This document shows positions 46,190 through 58,867 of a stretch of 60,000 nt of DNA, piece by piece. Location of the stretch: contig CAIIXF020000002.1 of the NCBI GenBank assembly GCA_903813345.2, forward strand, positions 8,021,555 through 8,081,554. The letters are read 5' to 3'. Origin of the DNA: Owenia fusiformis. Lineage: Eukaryota; Annelida; Polychaeta; Sabellida; Oweniidae. The translations under genes were made by a program, and so were the position numbers. A model generated the notes under the pieces. That model was given only the letters and a program-made list of their open reading frames with translations. It did not search any database and was not told where the DNA came from. Numbering within the stretch: position 1 is the first letter of the stretch; every line of letters begins with the position of its first letter.

Positions 46190-47640
46190 CCTTTCTTAGA
46201 CTGGTCGACAGTATCCCACTCTTTACTCTTACAATGAATCTCTGAACTATCTGAGCCAATCAAAGTCTTTGCTTCATAAATAATGCACTATTCCTACAAC
46301 AAGATGAAATGCATATAGCCTACAATTGTTTTAAAAAATCAAAAAAACTGGAAACAAAAAATGTAAAAATATGTTCATTATGTTATTTTAGTGTGCGTCC
46401 TTGTTCTTCCTCTACCTACATTATATATGACATATCATACATGACATCGATATATTGACCTAATCTGTTATGCATGACTTCAGATATTTCACGAAAGAGC
46501 ATAACTCTCCCTTGAGTATGTTCTCTGATCTCATTCATCATTCAGAAGGAAAGAAACTAGTTATCAAGTTGTCACGACAAATGGAAAAATGAAATATCAA
46601 TTTGGTTTTCATTTACATCTTCATCTGAAATAAAATCCATTTCAAACATTGGGCTTGCGAGGATTGCTAAAGTAAAGTATGATCTCATGTTTAAACTACC
46701 CTGAATCTACTTGCCCTATTCACATTTCCCTCTGATTTTTATATATGATTTTGCAGTTTTGCTATTGATAAGCTTCTAGGCCTTTAATGGGAGTTTTATT
46801 GTGAAATAAATTCTGAGTAAAACCTCTTCAATCCAAAGGCCACTGGGACTGGCCAAAAATATTTAGATTAGCAGGTGTTCACATTTCAAGGTTAAAGTGT
46901 TCACATTGAGAAGTTAAAGTGTTCACATTGAGATATATTTGGATTAATAAGAGAGGTGTTCAGCTACACAAGGTTCTCTGTATTCTGAAAATATTGTAGT
47001 GTCATGATCCTCTGAAATATGATTGAATGGATACAAGTATGATCAGATAATTGTTTCTCAGAGTGCAGTAAGTGAAGTTTTTATAAAGGGTACCCTATTC
47101 AATAACCTCGATTTTGAAAAAATCAGATTTCCATTTTGTTAGGTTCAACATCCATCCATTTGCTCAATATAAGGGATATAACTGTACATGTATATCTATG
47201 TATATTACTAGAAATGGAACATTACAGAGTAAGGCTCTACCACAGTGGTAGTTTAAACAGAAGGGATTTAACAAAACAGATCTGATATTCAGATCATAAT
47301 GCTAGTATTTGCACTGACAACAGTTCAAGATGAATAGAATGTAGATTCAATATTGACAAAGACCCTTTCAAACGCAAAAACAAATATTTCTTTAAATGAT
47401 ATGAGTGTACTTTATTCGTAAGTGATAATGCACTGTTTGTCTGAGACTACAATAGGATGAAAAATAATTTCGTTCAATGCCTGCAAATTGCAATATAGGC
47501 CTAGAGTAGGTGCCGATGCGGAGATACATGGGACACTAAATTGCGAATTATATAATTCCACGCTTTAGCATTTCCAAAACAAGTAAAGGTACTATATTAT
47601 GATTAAAGGAATACTATGAATATAAACATGGAATTTTAAG
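46190..47640. other. No gene seen; partial GTAAAACCTCT repeat
   Basis: At 46817-46985 AGTAAAACCTCTTCAATCC is followed by three GTGTTCACATT(T/G) units, a diverged relative of 49477-49853. The rest is empty AT-rich DNA. Confidence 0.5.
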
Positions 47641-47720
47641 TTAAAAAAAAGTTTAACAGTAGTCTCACAAACAATCAATGAAACAAACAAACAAGTAAAC
47701 AAACAAACAAGGAAATAAAT
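47641..47720. repeat. AAAC-type microsatellite
   Basis: Imperfect AAAC repeats centred on 47678-47715; a similar tract lies at 52626-52680. Reverse translation gives the VCLFVCL-type peptides, which are not genes. Confidence 0.7.
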
Positions 47721-48214
47721 CAATCCGTAGTACTCTCTTTGACATGGTCTGATGGCACTTAGTGACAACCAATAAAAGACTAATCTAATTTTGATCTCTA
47801 AATCAAGCCACAATTCAATTCATTGCAGCTTCAGAAAAGACTATAGCAAAACAAACCAATTTCAAAAGAGAAATAACGTAGATACAAAACAGAAATCTAC
47901 AAAAAGCTCATACTAGAGGCAGAGAGCTAAGACAGTCAAAGTAAACCAAACGGATATTTGTTAAGATTAATAATATTAGAAGAAAATAGAACATTGCTGC
48001 GGGAGACAATCATATTTGCAGAACAACAGAACAAATATTAACATAGGGGCTAATAAGAATAAGAGTCTGGAATACATTTAAGTATCCGGAAAGATGAATA
48101 ACGAAATGTCATCGACAGATTTTGATCTGACTCAGGTAAACATAACTTTCATATTTTGTATTTTAGATTCGGTGTATTAAAATCGTTGGGATTTATTTTG
48201 ATTGTTCATACAGT

Positions 48215-48335
48215 CCTGGCATACATGTCAAGACAAGACTATACAGGTCAAGACAAGACTATACATGTCAAGAAGTCAAGACAAGACTATACATGTCAAG
48301 ACAAGACTATACAGGTCAAGGCAAAAGACAAGTCA
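48215..48335. repeat. 20-bp tandem repeat ACATGTCAAGACAAGACTAT
   Basis: About five units alternating ACATGTCAAG and ACAGGTCAAG, one with an inserted AAGTCAAG. Confidence 0.9.
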
Positions 48336-48935
48336 AGACTTATTAACAAATTGCTACTTTTTGTACAGTAAATCTGGAATTAAGCTATGACTATTTTCAG
48401 CAGGATCACAGAAAAATTTATTGAAATTTCAAGTTCAATATGGTTAATATCATTTATGTTTTTTTTCAAATATTGCCATAGTGATATCTCCATTAGCAAA
48501 ATGAAATCTGAGATATGCAACAATGTTTCATATAGTAAACATAAGAAATGTCAGTCCTACAAACCATAAGTAAATAAATAATTGTAAAACCAAATCAATT
48601 GGTGTACAATTAAATATATTATCCCAAATAAGAGTTGTAATTAGATGTTCTAATTGTTATTCAAGTGAAACTAATTTTTGTATTCCCATTCAACAAATCT
48701 GTGATTCCAAGTGATACCTTGCTTTTACTGAGCACTATTAAAGTGATTTATTCTGTTCGATCTACTGCATCTAGTTTTTCTTGCTCTTTCGCTATTTTCG
48801 TGCCGTTTCTGAATTTTCTCACTAGAATTTAAAGTACTAAATTTTCTGCGATTACTCTATAATTTTGAGGGCTGACAAAATGTCTATTTATTTAATACAT
48901 TAATTTGTTTGTCAGATGCAATTTTAATGTTTTTT
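48336..48935. other. No gene seen
   Basis: AT-rich DNA with no identifiable structure. Confidence 0.35.
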
Positions 48936-49055
48936 TCTCATTTGGGTGCAAAATGCAAATGGAGTTCTGAGTTGGTGCAGACTTTTTGAAATCTACATGT
49001 AAAGTGGGTGCAGCACTCACAGGTGGTTCAATGCTAGGGTGATCCTGCTTGGGTT
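48936..49055. repeat. Diverged copy of the CAGTGATCTCCC family (inverted)
   Basis: Contains TTTTCTCATTTGGGTGCAAA and GTGGGTGCAGCACTCACAGG, complementary to the interior of the elements at 51858, 53292 and 54407. The ends are not recognisable. Confidence 0.5.
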
Positions 49056-49476
49056 GAAACATGAGGATGGAATATACCCAGAATTCATCGATAAACCTCC
49101 ATGAATCTCCATGTAAACATAAATCTAGAAAAACGAAAAAATGACCAAGAATTCAAATATGAAACTAATATCCATGTAAAGATGCACATAGAGCTTTATA
49201 AAATGAGAGAATTACCTAGAAATCATAGATGAACTCAATATCAATTTGCAAACCTCTAGAGGCTGATTTCTACATGAAGATGGTTCATCTATGAATTCTG
49301 GGATATTTCCCCTGTTTGTAGGAAAATTTGTTGATTATCTGATTCTCCCAATGTCACATCCATTAACAAAACCAAAAAGTATAGCTGAGAGGTAGTAGAT
49401 ATCATAGTAAACAAAGTACAGAGTTGACTGGGGACATATGGGGGGGGGGGTCCAAATGAAACATAGCTCAGCTATA
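49056..49476. other. No gene seen
   Basis: CATGTAAA/TCCATG words recur and a poly-G run lies at 49440; no gene. Confidence 0.35.
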
Positions 49477-49853
49477 CAGCTAAACCTGTCTAATCTTAAC
49501 ACTATTAGGACTGGCCTAAAGTGTTCAGATAAGCAAGTGTTAATTATTTCAAGGTTTACTAACATGCGAGTCAATAGCAGAAAAAATAGGATTGAGAAAA
49601 GGTGTTCACATTGAGAGGTTTACTAGCATGCGAGTCAATAGGAGAAAAAAAATGGGATTGAGAAAAGATGTTCACATTTCAAGGTTTTCTAACATGTTAG
49701 TCAATAGGAGAAAAAATGGGATTGAGAAAAGGTGTTCACATTTCAAGGTTTTTAATATGCGCGTCAATGAGGGGTAACAAATGGGGACTGAGAAAAAAAG
49801 GTCACATTGAGACTTTGGGATTAGGAAGGTGTTTTGATTCAGAGGTTTTACTG
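49477..49853. mobile_element. TA-flanked element with CAGTAAAACCTCT ends and internal 60-bp tandem units
   Basis: TA flanks CAGCTAAACCTGTCTAATC and GATTCAGAGGTTTTACTG. The interior is about four units of 60-64 bp (GGTGTTCACATT...GAGTCAATAGGAGAAAAAAT). The ends match 8386-8539. Confidence 0.75.
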
Positions 49854-50737
49854 TACTCTCATTTTTACTACTGATGTGCAAGGGCAAAATATCGATGTCC
49901 ATCAAAAAATGTAATTAATTTAGTGATGTCTTGTTTTTTGACAGACATCAATGTTTTGACCCGACCCCTAAGTGTAAATGACAATTTTCACGAAATGCTA
50001 GTTAGATGAGCAATCAGAGTTGACCTCAGTATAATGTTAAGTGTAAGTAAGGGACAACGAGGTAAATCAAGAGAAATGATTTGATTGGTTGATCATTAAG
50101 ATTGTTCGACCAGCTCTAATGATGAGAGAAAACTATATGAAATATGTATCATGACGTTAAATTGTCTAGACTGGAAAAGTAAAAAATAATTAGTCGATAC
50201 ATTCAATGATCGAGAGAACTTAATATAATCGGAAACTCCGTGAAATTATTTCGACGGTTAATGAAATATTTGTAACGTTTGGTCGTTGAAGCGGGGGATT
50301 TGCAGACAAGCAATTAATCTGCTCAAGGCCTGGAGGTAATCTCAGAGTAGGCATGATTAAACATTGGAAATATGAGAAAATGGGAAGAAATACCTAGAAA
50401 ATGATTACATAGGTGTGTAGTCTATACTCTAAAGTGTACAGAAATTTCAGAAAATAAGTCAGTCTTTTACAAAACGAGCAAGAAATCTGGCGAAATCAGC
50501 ATGACTGGAATGATTTTTTTAAGCCTGGTTGGTCTTCAATTTAGAAATCATGATATATGTGAAATCAATGCATGCTTAAATGGGTTGAACCTTACTGATG
50601 ATTTCATTAGCGTCTTATTTGTATGTACCCTTACAATTATGTACCTTTACATTGAATCCTTATCCAATTATAAATTAATTTCCGTCATCTAACACTTTCT
50701 ATTTCATCCTCTATCTGATCTATCCTTGATCTATCTA
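49854..50737. other. No gene seen
   Basis: AT-rich with only short random ORFs. Confidence 0.35.
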
Positions 50738-51075
50738 TTTACACTCCAGTATCTGACCTAACTATTTCAACTCCAATCCTAAATGTTTCAACTCCAATCC
50801 CCTGGCCTAAATAATTTAACTCCAATATCTGACCTATCTATTTCAACCCAAATTCCTGACCTAAATGTTTCAACTCCAATCTTTGAACTATCTATTTCTA
50901 CTCCAATCCTTGATCTATCTATTTCAACTCCAATCTCTGCCCTACCTATTTCAACTCCAATCCTTAACCTTAATATTTCGACCCCAATCTCTGACCTGAA
51001 TCTTTCAACCCCTATCCCTGACCTATTCATTTCAACCCTGACCCCTGACCTATCTATTTTAACGCAAAACCCTAT
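50738..51075. repeat. Minisatellite, 27-bp unit TCTATTTCAACTCCAATC...GACC
   Basis: About twelve diverged units. The period is nine codons, so both strands remain open (ISTPISDLS-type and IGVEIDRS-type peptides). Confidence 0.9.
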
Positions 51076-51857
51076 CCATTTCATCTACTATTGTATATGC
51101 AATACAGCTTGGTTATTTCTATATCTAAATACATGTATGCAAGCTACAAGTAATCACCTCATTGCAAAAATCAATTTAAAATATGAATGTGCAATCCACG
51201 TGATACTTGACACCTATAAATATTTTCATTGTGAAAATCCTGGTGTTAATCAATTCATGATTTGAATTATGTTTACTTGTGTTATCTCATTGTCTCCTAA
51301 GGGAGATTTAACATCCTGAAGGAGACACCTCTCATCAAAGTGAATTTGTTTCACAATTGTTTGACTGCAAATAAATAACGCCATCCAAATACAAATAGCA
51401 GTTTTAAATAGACTAGATGCGAATAGAAATAATCTTGATTTACGTCATTTAATATTCAAAATTCAGTCAAAGTGATGTCATATTTGAAATCTACATGTAA
51501 AAGTACATCTAGAAAAATGGTTTCGAAAATTGTTTATCAACTTTGAAAATTTAATCTTTTGGGAAAATGTCACTTCTAGCTCGGGTTGATTCCTCATAGA
51601 CCCCATGTTACAAAATCACAAAGAGTGAAATATCTTTTCTTGTATTGAACAGATAACATTTTCTTTTACTGGACATATTTTAATTTGCATAACTATTAGA
51701 TACATAAAGGTTATATAAAAATTGAACCACTAAAATAGATGTAATTCAAGTTAAAGGGAACTTTCTACTATACCCGCCATGTTATCTGACCCGAACGAGC
51801 CACCTGGTGGCGAAACTGGTAACTACCTACTCGCATCTGCGTTATTGAATCACAAAT
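51076..51857. other. No gene seen
   Basis: Includes ATAGACTAGATGCGAATAGA near 51409, shared with 42880. ACTACCTACTCGCATCTGCG (51824) may be the other end of the same unnamed repeat, since TAGATGCGA(A/G)TAG reads inverted there. Confidence 0.4.
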
Positions 51858-52053
51858 CAGTGATTTCCCCAGCATTAAAACAAGTGGGCACAGCACCCAC
51901 CTGAGCTTTTGAAAATAGACTTGCAACCACCTGAAAATTCATTTGCACCCACTTGAAAATGAGAAAAATTGGCATATTTTGACCAATTTTGGTCTAAATT
52001 GTGAAAATGAGAATTTGGCACCTACCTGAGAAAAAACTCTGGAGAGATCACTG
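51858..52053. mobile_element. MITE, CAGTGATCTCCC family (copy 1)
   Basis: Begins CAGTGATTTCCCCAGCATTA and ends CTCTGGAGAGATCACTG (inverted). The interior includes AAGTGGGCACAGCACCCACC and several TTGCACCCAC words. Confidence 0.8.
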
Positions 52054-52720
52054 CCAATGTTGACTGACGGACCAATAGATGGCCAGAATGGACCAATGAA
52101 CAGGGAGACGGATGGATGGACTTACAATACAAAATTACAGACAGTCAGATGGACGGACCTTACATGATCCTATCTGGATGAGCAAAAAAGATCCACCAAG
52201 TATTTTACACATAGAGTACAGTAATAAATACCGTTGAAGACCAACAGCTCAAATATCATAAGAAACACTTCTATATGACCAGAATAGATATTTATCTTAT
52301 ACTCTAAGAGATTGAGCCATTTATTTCAATGTTCCTTAATGGCTATCAGGAAATAGAACTTAGTTAGCCTAAAACCACATATTCTGTTTTCTACTTCTAA
52401 CAAAAAACAATCACTTTATGTCAAGTGAAAACCCATTCGAGAAGTTCTAAATTTTTGGTAAAGTGATTTAGGACAAGTCCATCAAATTGCCATAATTGTA
52501 TTGATCATTCCAATGTTCTAGTATAATGTAATTTCATTTTTTGATTTATTGCAAATATTGGTTCATAAACAAATAATAACTATCTATATGTTTAATATAA
52601 AAAAATCTACTTCCATCTACTAGGACCAATAAACAAACAAATAAACCAAAGAGACAAACTAACAAACAAACAAAGTAACAAATACGTTTCATGTAGCTTA
52701 GGTGCCTACAATACTTAGAG
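52054..52720. other. No gene seen; degenerate tracts
   Basis: 52070-52160 is a GGATGGAC/GACGGACC-rich tract resembling the ends of the GATATAGAGAAG family, and 52626-52680 is an AAAC-rich microsatellite. Confidence 0.45.
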
Positions 52721-52832
52721 GTTATGTCACTATGACGTGAAATATGCCTGAGTTCTCCCAATATAGGCCGACCTTGGGAGGCTCTATATTTGGGCAAGAA
52801 CGAAGGCATATTTCACGTCATAGTGACATAAC
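52721..52832. mobile_element. 112-bp foldback with perfect 29-bp arms
   Basis: GTTATGTCACTATGACGTGA... (52721-52749) is exactly inverted at 52804-52832. The inner part (GTTCTCCCAATATAG and CTATATTTGGGCAAGAAC, then CTCCCAAGG/CCTTGGGAGG) continues the hairpin imperfectly. Perfect arms imply a young insertion. Confidence 0.9.
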
Positions 52833-53291
52833 TGATGTATTACATGCCTTTGTTCCCATGGTTACTTGTATCAATGACGTGACGTCATGATATTATCATG
52901 GTTATTAAAGAAATCTAATATCAAAACGAGGTAAGCGGGCTATATCGGGGTAATCGGGCAATATCGGTGGATATAGCTCGCTAACTTTCCCATTGACTTC
53001 CATACAAATGCTTCGCTAGGTATGTAATACAGGAATTTAGATTACATTTATGGTTTTGTTTGTCATATGAAAACAATGTTGTTGGGGTAATGGAAAGTGA
53101 AGTGACTCGCTATACTCCCTGAAAATTACTGAAATTCAATTACGAACCCTTGACCTTATACATGTATATGTATGTACCCTTAACAAGAGTACCATTAGTC
53201 TATCCTCTTCAGAAGTACATGTAATTTGTTATTTTCGGGATCTAGCCTTAATGAAACTGCTAAGAATCAACAGAAAATCAAATGTTGATAT
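52833..53291. other. No gene seen
   Basis: A GACGTGACGTCATGA motif (52876) contains a CRE-like site; no gene stands next to it. Confidence 0.35.
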
Positions 53292-53495
53292 ACTGATCTT
53301 CCCAGCATTAAAGCAAGAGGATGCAGCACCCACCTGAGATTTTAAAAATAGGCTTGCACCTGCCTGGAAAACATTTGCACCCTCTTGAAAATGAGAAAAA
53401 TCATGAAAAATTGGCATATGTTGACCAATTATGGTCTAAATTGTGAAAATGAGAATTCTGCACCCACCTGAGAAAAAATACTGGGGAGGCCACTG
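53292..53495. mobile_element. MITE, CAGTGATCTCCC family (copy 2)
   Basis: Left end ACTGATCTTCCCAGCATTAA and right end ACTGGGGAGGCCACTG, with the same interior as 51858-52053. Confidence 0.75.
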
Positions 53496-53982
53496 TAATA
53501 GTAAAAATGATATGTACTGAAGGTAGGTACATGAATTTCAGGTTCAAACTCAAATAAAAAGTCAGGGACAATTGAGATAATTAACATCTTTCAATAGAGT
53601 ATCAAAATTATAAAATCAACTACAATTGTCGCAGGAATTACAATATCCAATCAGGATTCAGAATTTTAAATAGGTCATGAAATACCCAAAAGACTATCAA
53701 CGCATTAAAACCATTAATACTAATGCTGATAAAATTATATGTGACAATTTTGAGGATTGATATAAAATACAACCAAATTGAGTTGTCCTGGAATGCACTG
53801 TAATAGAGTACTCTTTTGAGTATACTACACACTAATACTACTACTTTAGATATGCCTCATATATCAACCTCTATTTTTTAAAGAGATGTGACTGGCTTGC
53901 TTATTTAACCATTTCACTAAAAGTTACCCCTTGGAGTGTGATGCTGTGGTTATGTCCATTATGTGTTCACTTCATATTTTTA
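53496..53982. other. No gene seen
   Basis: AT-rich DNA only. Confidence 0.35.
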
Positions 53983-54090
53983 TTATTGTGTCACCTTATG
54001 TGAATCACCACCACAAGTGGTTATATTGTTATAGTCTCAAGCTCTTATGTGGACATTTGTTGGGCAGGCAGGTGGTGACATTTTTCATGT
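53983..54090. mobile_element. Short MITE, GGCATTAACATG...GTCACCACC family (inverted)
   Basis: GTGTCACCTTATGTGAATCA, then ATATTGTTATAGTC and GGTGGTGACATTTTTCATGT, the same order as 18436-18557. The terminal TTAATGCC is lost. Confidence 0.65.
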
Positions 54091-54406
54091 TATCTTTTTT
54101 ATGTCAAAGCTAGCTTGACTGTTGATAAACAGTTTCTAAGAAACTTGCCTTATATGCCTAAAGCATGTCACAGAATTTAATAATAAGGTTAAAATCCCTA
54201 GATCTAATTCGATATGACTTAAGATTAGCACAAAAGGTTAAGAATAAATGTCTTGACGCACCTTTCCCGCTCGATTCATGTAATGAGCATTCATTCATAA
54301 TAACTGTACTTGTAGCATTCACGCTTCTGTCATAAACATTCCATCAAGTGGTCTTTACTCGACAAGGGAATGTGTACCACAGTCACCATCACAAGATCTA
54401 TTTACT
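54091..54406. other. No gene seen
   Basis: AT-rich DNA only. Confidence 0.35.
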
Positions 54407-54577
54407 CAGTGATCTCCCTAGCATTAAAAGCAAGTGGGCGCAGCATCCACCTGAGTTTTTCAAAATAGGCTTGCACCTACCCAAAAATCCATTTGCATTT
54501 CCATCCATTTGCGTTTCAATCCATTTGAAAATGAGAATTTTGCACCCACTGGAGAAAAAATACTGGGGAGATCACTG
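54407..54577. mobile_element. MITE, CAGTGATCTCCC family (copy 3)
   Basis: CAGTGATCTCCCTAGCATTA at the left and TACTGGGGAGATCACTG at the right form perfect 12-bp inverted ends, with a shorter interior than copy 1 and a local duplication of ATCCATTTGC. Confidence 0.85.
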
Positions 54578-55234
54578 ATACTAGTCTTAGATATTTTTAG
54601 TTTATGTTTCTATATATTTTAAATTAAATAAAAATCATACAGTACAGGGCCCAGCTGTAGCATTACTAACTCAAAGTTCTGTTACCAAAAGACAGAAACA
54701 TAATCAAGGAAGTCATGAAGACTGCTTAATATTGAGATAAGACAACATAACATTGCATTTTAAACTATATCTTGATTCCTTTAAAAAAGAATTCAAGAAA
54801 TCAGGTGTTAGTTCAATAACTTACTTATTTGTCAAGAAGTCAAAAAGCAAAAAAGAAAGCGATCGTCCAGTCTTACACTCTGATCACAAGACTTGAAGTG
54901 AAAGAGTGACAGTCCCTCTACCAGTAGTTCCCTGTAAAGGGAAGCCCCTGTGCCCCCCCCCCCAGTATAGTCAAGTGGGGGGTCACAAGGTATTGCAGCT
55001 AGACTAAAGCATGCAAGCACTTTTAACTTTACAATATAATTTTACTGTGCAACTATTATATACCTCTGAGGTGTCCATGCTACAGACCATGTATACTGTA
55101 CACATTAGATTGAATTTAATAAAAAACATAAATAAAAATAAAAATGAATATCAAGAGATGGAATATACACATACATATACATGTCAATAAGTGATGATAA
55201 TACAGCAAGTATTGGCAAACAAGATTTATATAAT
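54578..55234. other. No gene seen
   Basis: A poly-C run lies near 54954-54963. No gene. Confidence 0.35.
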
Positions 55235-55384
55235 ATGAGGTTATATAATGGTTGATTCCGTATATCGTGTTTATACTCAAGTGAGTATATGATATATTCA
55301 CGAGTGACTGAAGGGAACGAGTGAATATATCACATACTCACGAGAGTATAACGATATACAGAATCAACCATTATATGATCTTAT
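55235..55384. mobile_element. 150-bp foldback
   Basis: TATAATGGTTGATTCCGTAT... pairs with ...ATACAGAATCAACCATTATA (55360-55374 region). The apex reads CACGAGTGACTGAAGGGAAC-GAGTG. It directly abuts the element at 55383. Confidence 0.85.
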
Positions 55385-55595
55385 TATCCCACCCCAATCT
55401 TTAATCAATAAAAGGTTAATCTAAATTCAGCAGTTGTATATCAAGTCGAAGAGTTGTATACGCTGCCCAGGAGTTGTATACGCTATCCAGGAGTTGTATA
55501 TCGTTCTGAAGAGTTGTATACGATGAATGTTGATTTCATACTGCATTTATACAATGCTATTATACAATCATATAAAGCACTTAGGGTGGGATAAT
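55383..55595. mobile_element. MITE with ATTATCCCACCC ends and internal GAGTTGTATA units
   Basis: Perfect 12-bp inverted ends at 55383-55394 and 55584-55595. The interior has five units of about 21 bp (AGGAGTTGTATACGCTGCCC). Confidence 0.85.
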
Positions 55596-56440
55596 AGATA
55601 ATACAGTATGTCCAGTCAGATATTCAATATTAATTTGATTTGAGGGCTTTTCAGTGTTTGTTCAGTATTTGATATCAAGTCATCTTAAACTTTCAGAATC
55701 AAGAGATCTACATGATAGATAAGGGCCCCATAAAAAACAGATAATCCATAGATCTAGCTTAGATAAAGGGTCCCCTTGTTATTCAACTCCCAAGGGGTCT
55801 CTCTGGTACAACTCATCCTTCTGTGTCTATCTATCATATTTCATCATCACATTTTGAATCACTGCAATCAAAACGAGACAAATTGTTCCACAATTATCTC
55901 TCTAAAATTTGACTGAGTAGTATAATTTCTTGAAACTTCAATACATTTAGAATGTTGATTATACACCTGTTTACTTCATTCCTTGCTAATTTCACTCTTT
56001 ACTATAAAATTAACAATTTTAAAAAACAACCGTTGTGACGTTGTTCTCGGGGCATTATTCTGATATTCCCTTTATTAGAGTCAGTTTCGTGCCTTGTTGA
56101 ATAGTAACGGATGTTGGGATCATAAATTAACACAATCATCAAATAAATATTACCCCTTGTAGATCAAACAAGTATCCCTTAGGAGAGATCCGTGCTAAAT
56201 GATTAGATCAACTTGGCCAAATTATTAGCCTAACAGACCGATTTGCTCTGTAACAATTTTTTTTCGAATTGCGTCCAGATTTATGACGCAATATACAAAA
56301 CCAATTTCGGATAATTTTCTCGTAACAGCCTTCATGATGATGTCAAATTCGGGAAGTTCTAAAATAATTGTCTGACGTGACGGTCAGGATGTTCAACATA
56401 GATTTTTGTCAGTGAAAACATTATAGGGATGTCTATTGAA
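55596..56440. other. No gene seen
   Basis: AT-rich DNA only. Confidence 0.35.
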
Positions 56441-56870
56441 ATGATCTACATTGTATATCAATGGTTGAATGTAAAATATCAATGGTTGAATCATGGGCTT
56501 TTTTATCTAGTTGAAAGCTCATGGTTGAATGAAAAATAAAATTGATTGGTTGTATAATATCAATGATTAATTGTATAATTTTAATGGTTAATTGTGCAAT
56601 AATAATGGTTGTTTTGAATTATATCAATGTTTAATTATATAATATCGATGATTACTTGTGCAATTACAATGGATAATTGTATAATAACAATGATTAATTG
56701 TATAATATCAATGGTTGATTTAAAATATCAATGGTGTATTCATTATAAAATGTCAATGGTTGCTTGTGCAATAACAATGGTTTATCAACTGTATAATGTC
56801 AATTAGTTTATTGTGTAATAACAATGGTTGACTGTATAATATCAATAGTCGACTGGACAAAATCAATGCT
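56441..56870. repeat. Diverged minisatellite with ATCAATGGTT(G/A)A core
   Basis: Roughly 16 irregular units (TGTATAATATCAATGGTTGA and variants). It directly precedes the young 21-bp array but has a different unit. Confidence 0.75.
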
Positions 56871-56913
56871 AGGTTGTACATTCTGGAAATATTTTTTGCA
56901 ATTTTGTCAGATC

Positions 56914-57312
56914 ATTGTGCAGTATTATGTTCTCATTGTGCAGTATTATGTTCTCATTGTGCAGTATTATGTTCTCATTGTGCAGTATTATGTTCTCATT
57001 GTGCAGTATTATGTTCTCATTGTGCAATATTATGTTCTCATTGTGCAGTATTATGTTCTCATTGTGCAGTAGTATGTTCTCATTGTGCAATATTATGTTC
57101 TCATTGTGCAGTATTGTGTTCTCATTGTGCAGTATTATGTTCTCATTGTGCAGTATTGTGTTCTCATTGTGCAGTATTATGTTCTCATTGTGCAGTATTA
57201 TGTTCTCATTGTGCAGTATTATGTTCCCATTGTGCAGTATTATGTTCTCATTGTGCAGTATTATGTTCTCACTGTGTAGTATTATGTTCTCATTGTGCAG
57301 TATTATGTTCAT
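56914..57312. repeat. Minisatellite, 21-bp unit ATTGTGCAGTATTATGTTCT-C
   Basis: About 19 nearly identical units. The period is seven codons, so plus and minus frames stay open for more than 140 codons (LCSHCAV-type and NENIILH-type). Near-identity indicates recent expansion. Confidence 0.97.
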
Positions 57313-58866
57313 GGGCTCATTGCCTGAACATTGTGTTGACTAGTGCTTTAAACATTGACAATTGGCGACTGGCGAGTAACATTATAAGTTGAATGCAATG
57401 TTGATCCTAATTGGATTCTTTTAGTTTCTCTTGAATAAAGTATGAATATTGTTAATTTTCACAAAATAGATGTAACAAGGAATTATTTGAGCCAAAAGAT
57501 ACATATTTTTGGAAAAGTTGCTCCCTAGATCTGATTCTGCCTTCGTGCTTGTGCAGAATGATGCCCCGTGAAGGGTCTCAATAATTAATCATCGGTTGTC
57601 ATACTCATCGTAAGTATGCCTCAGTCTGCAGGCGATTCCTCCATTCATTAGATGGCCTCATTAACAAATTGTCATCTTGGGGTTGAGTTGGGTACATAGC
57701 CTTATTGGTGTAAGTATCAAATGCATCAACTTTAAAATACATGTACTGCATTTATTATTCAGCTTTCATTTATTAATCTGAATGTTCTTGTTGCCGTGAT
57801 TGGGTTTAACTTCCATGCTATGCTTTCATTGGTAGCAAATTCTCACAATCAGTTATTACTTAAACGTGCATGGAATTCCATGCGCTGACATAGGCCACCA
57901 TTAATTTTTTTGCATCAAGGGCTGAATAGGCACGAACGTTAAACCTAGGGTGGGCCACAAGATATGTCAGATAAGAAATAAGGCCCAGACTAGATTTAAC
58001 TTGTTGAACTAGTACTGCATATGTATATTCTATCAGGTGTTTCATTAGAATTTTTGACAACAGGCAAAATGAATGGCAAAACAGGCAAAATGTATAAATA
58101 AAAACATTAGGCAAATGAATAAAAACATCAGGCAAAATAAATGAAAAGAACAAGAAAAATGAATGAAGACAAAAATAAAACTACAGAAAATTATGTGAAC
58201 CCGGCAACATTTTCAAAATTCTTCAAAGCATGGAATTAATTTTAGTCTAAGCAACAGGAATGACATCTCCGAAATTGCAATTTCTCGAACTCTTTGATTC
58301 AATTACTTTGAACTGTGATGTGGGACTCGCAAGCAACAAAGATGAAATGTAGACCTTTAATTGCACATCTCTATTTCTAAATGGTATCAGTGTTGTCTGG
58401 ATGCTTAACAGATAATCTATGGGTTATCTATACCAAATAAGACACTTTCCTCTAGGCTCTATACAAGTTAAAAGCACTCTCCTTTTTGACAAGCCAAATC
58501 TATTAAAAGACCGTCTGCTCATGCTTATTTCGCTCAATTCTCTCCAAAATTTGAATGAAGTGTCCAATTTTCTGGTATTTCTACAGAATTTAGAGTTTTA
58601 CTTACAAATCTGTTTATTTTATTTGTTGCTGATTCAATTCTTTTCGATTGTATTTTTCAATTAAAAAAGCAACTGCATTTTCCGCAAGGGGGAACTCAAG
58701 ACTAGCATGACATTTTAAGCATTAGGAAGTGAAGTGATCCAACAGATATGATTGATTATTGTATGATGCATACCAAATATTATACCCTTTGCCAGAATGA
58801 CAGATCATCTTATCCTCTGAGAACATATGAAACAGTTAATGATTTCCCCAGAGTTAGGAACAACAG
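57313..58866. other. No gene seen
   Basis: A short GGCAAAATGAAT-type repeat (58062-58150) is present; otherwise no structure. Confidence 0.45.
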
Positions 58867-58867
58867 G

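Noticed and set aside
50783-51265. 160-codon ORF with ISTPISDLS repeats
   Set aside because: 27-bp satellite reading; the opposite strand is also open over the array.
56869-57392. Overlapping ORFs of 142-172 codons
   Set aside because: All come from a 21-bp satellite read in different frames and strands.
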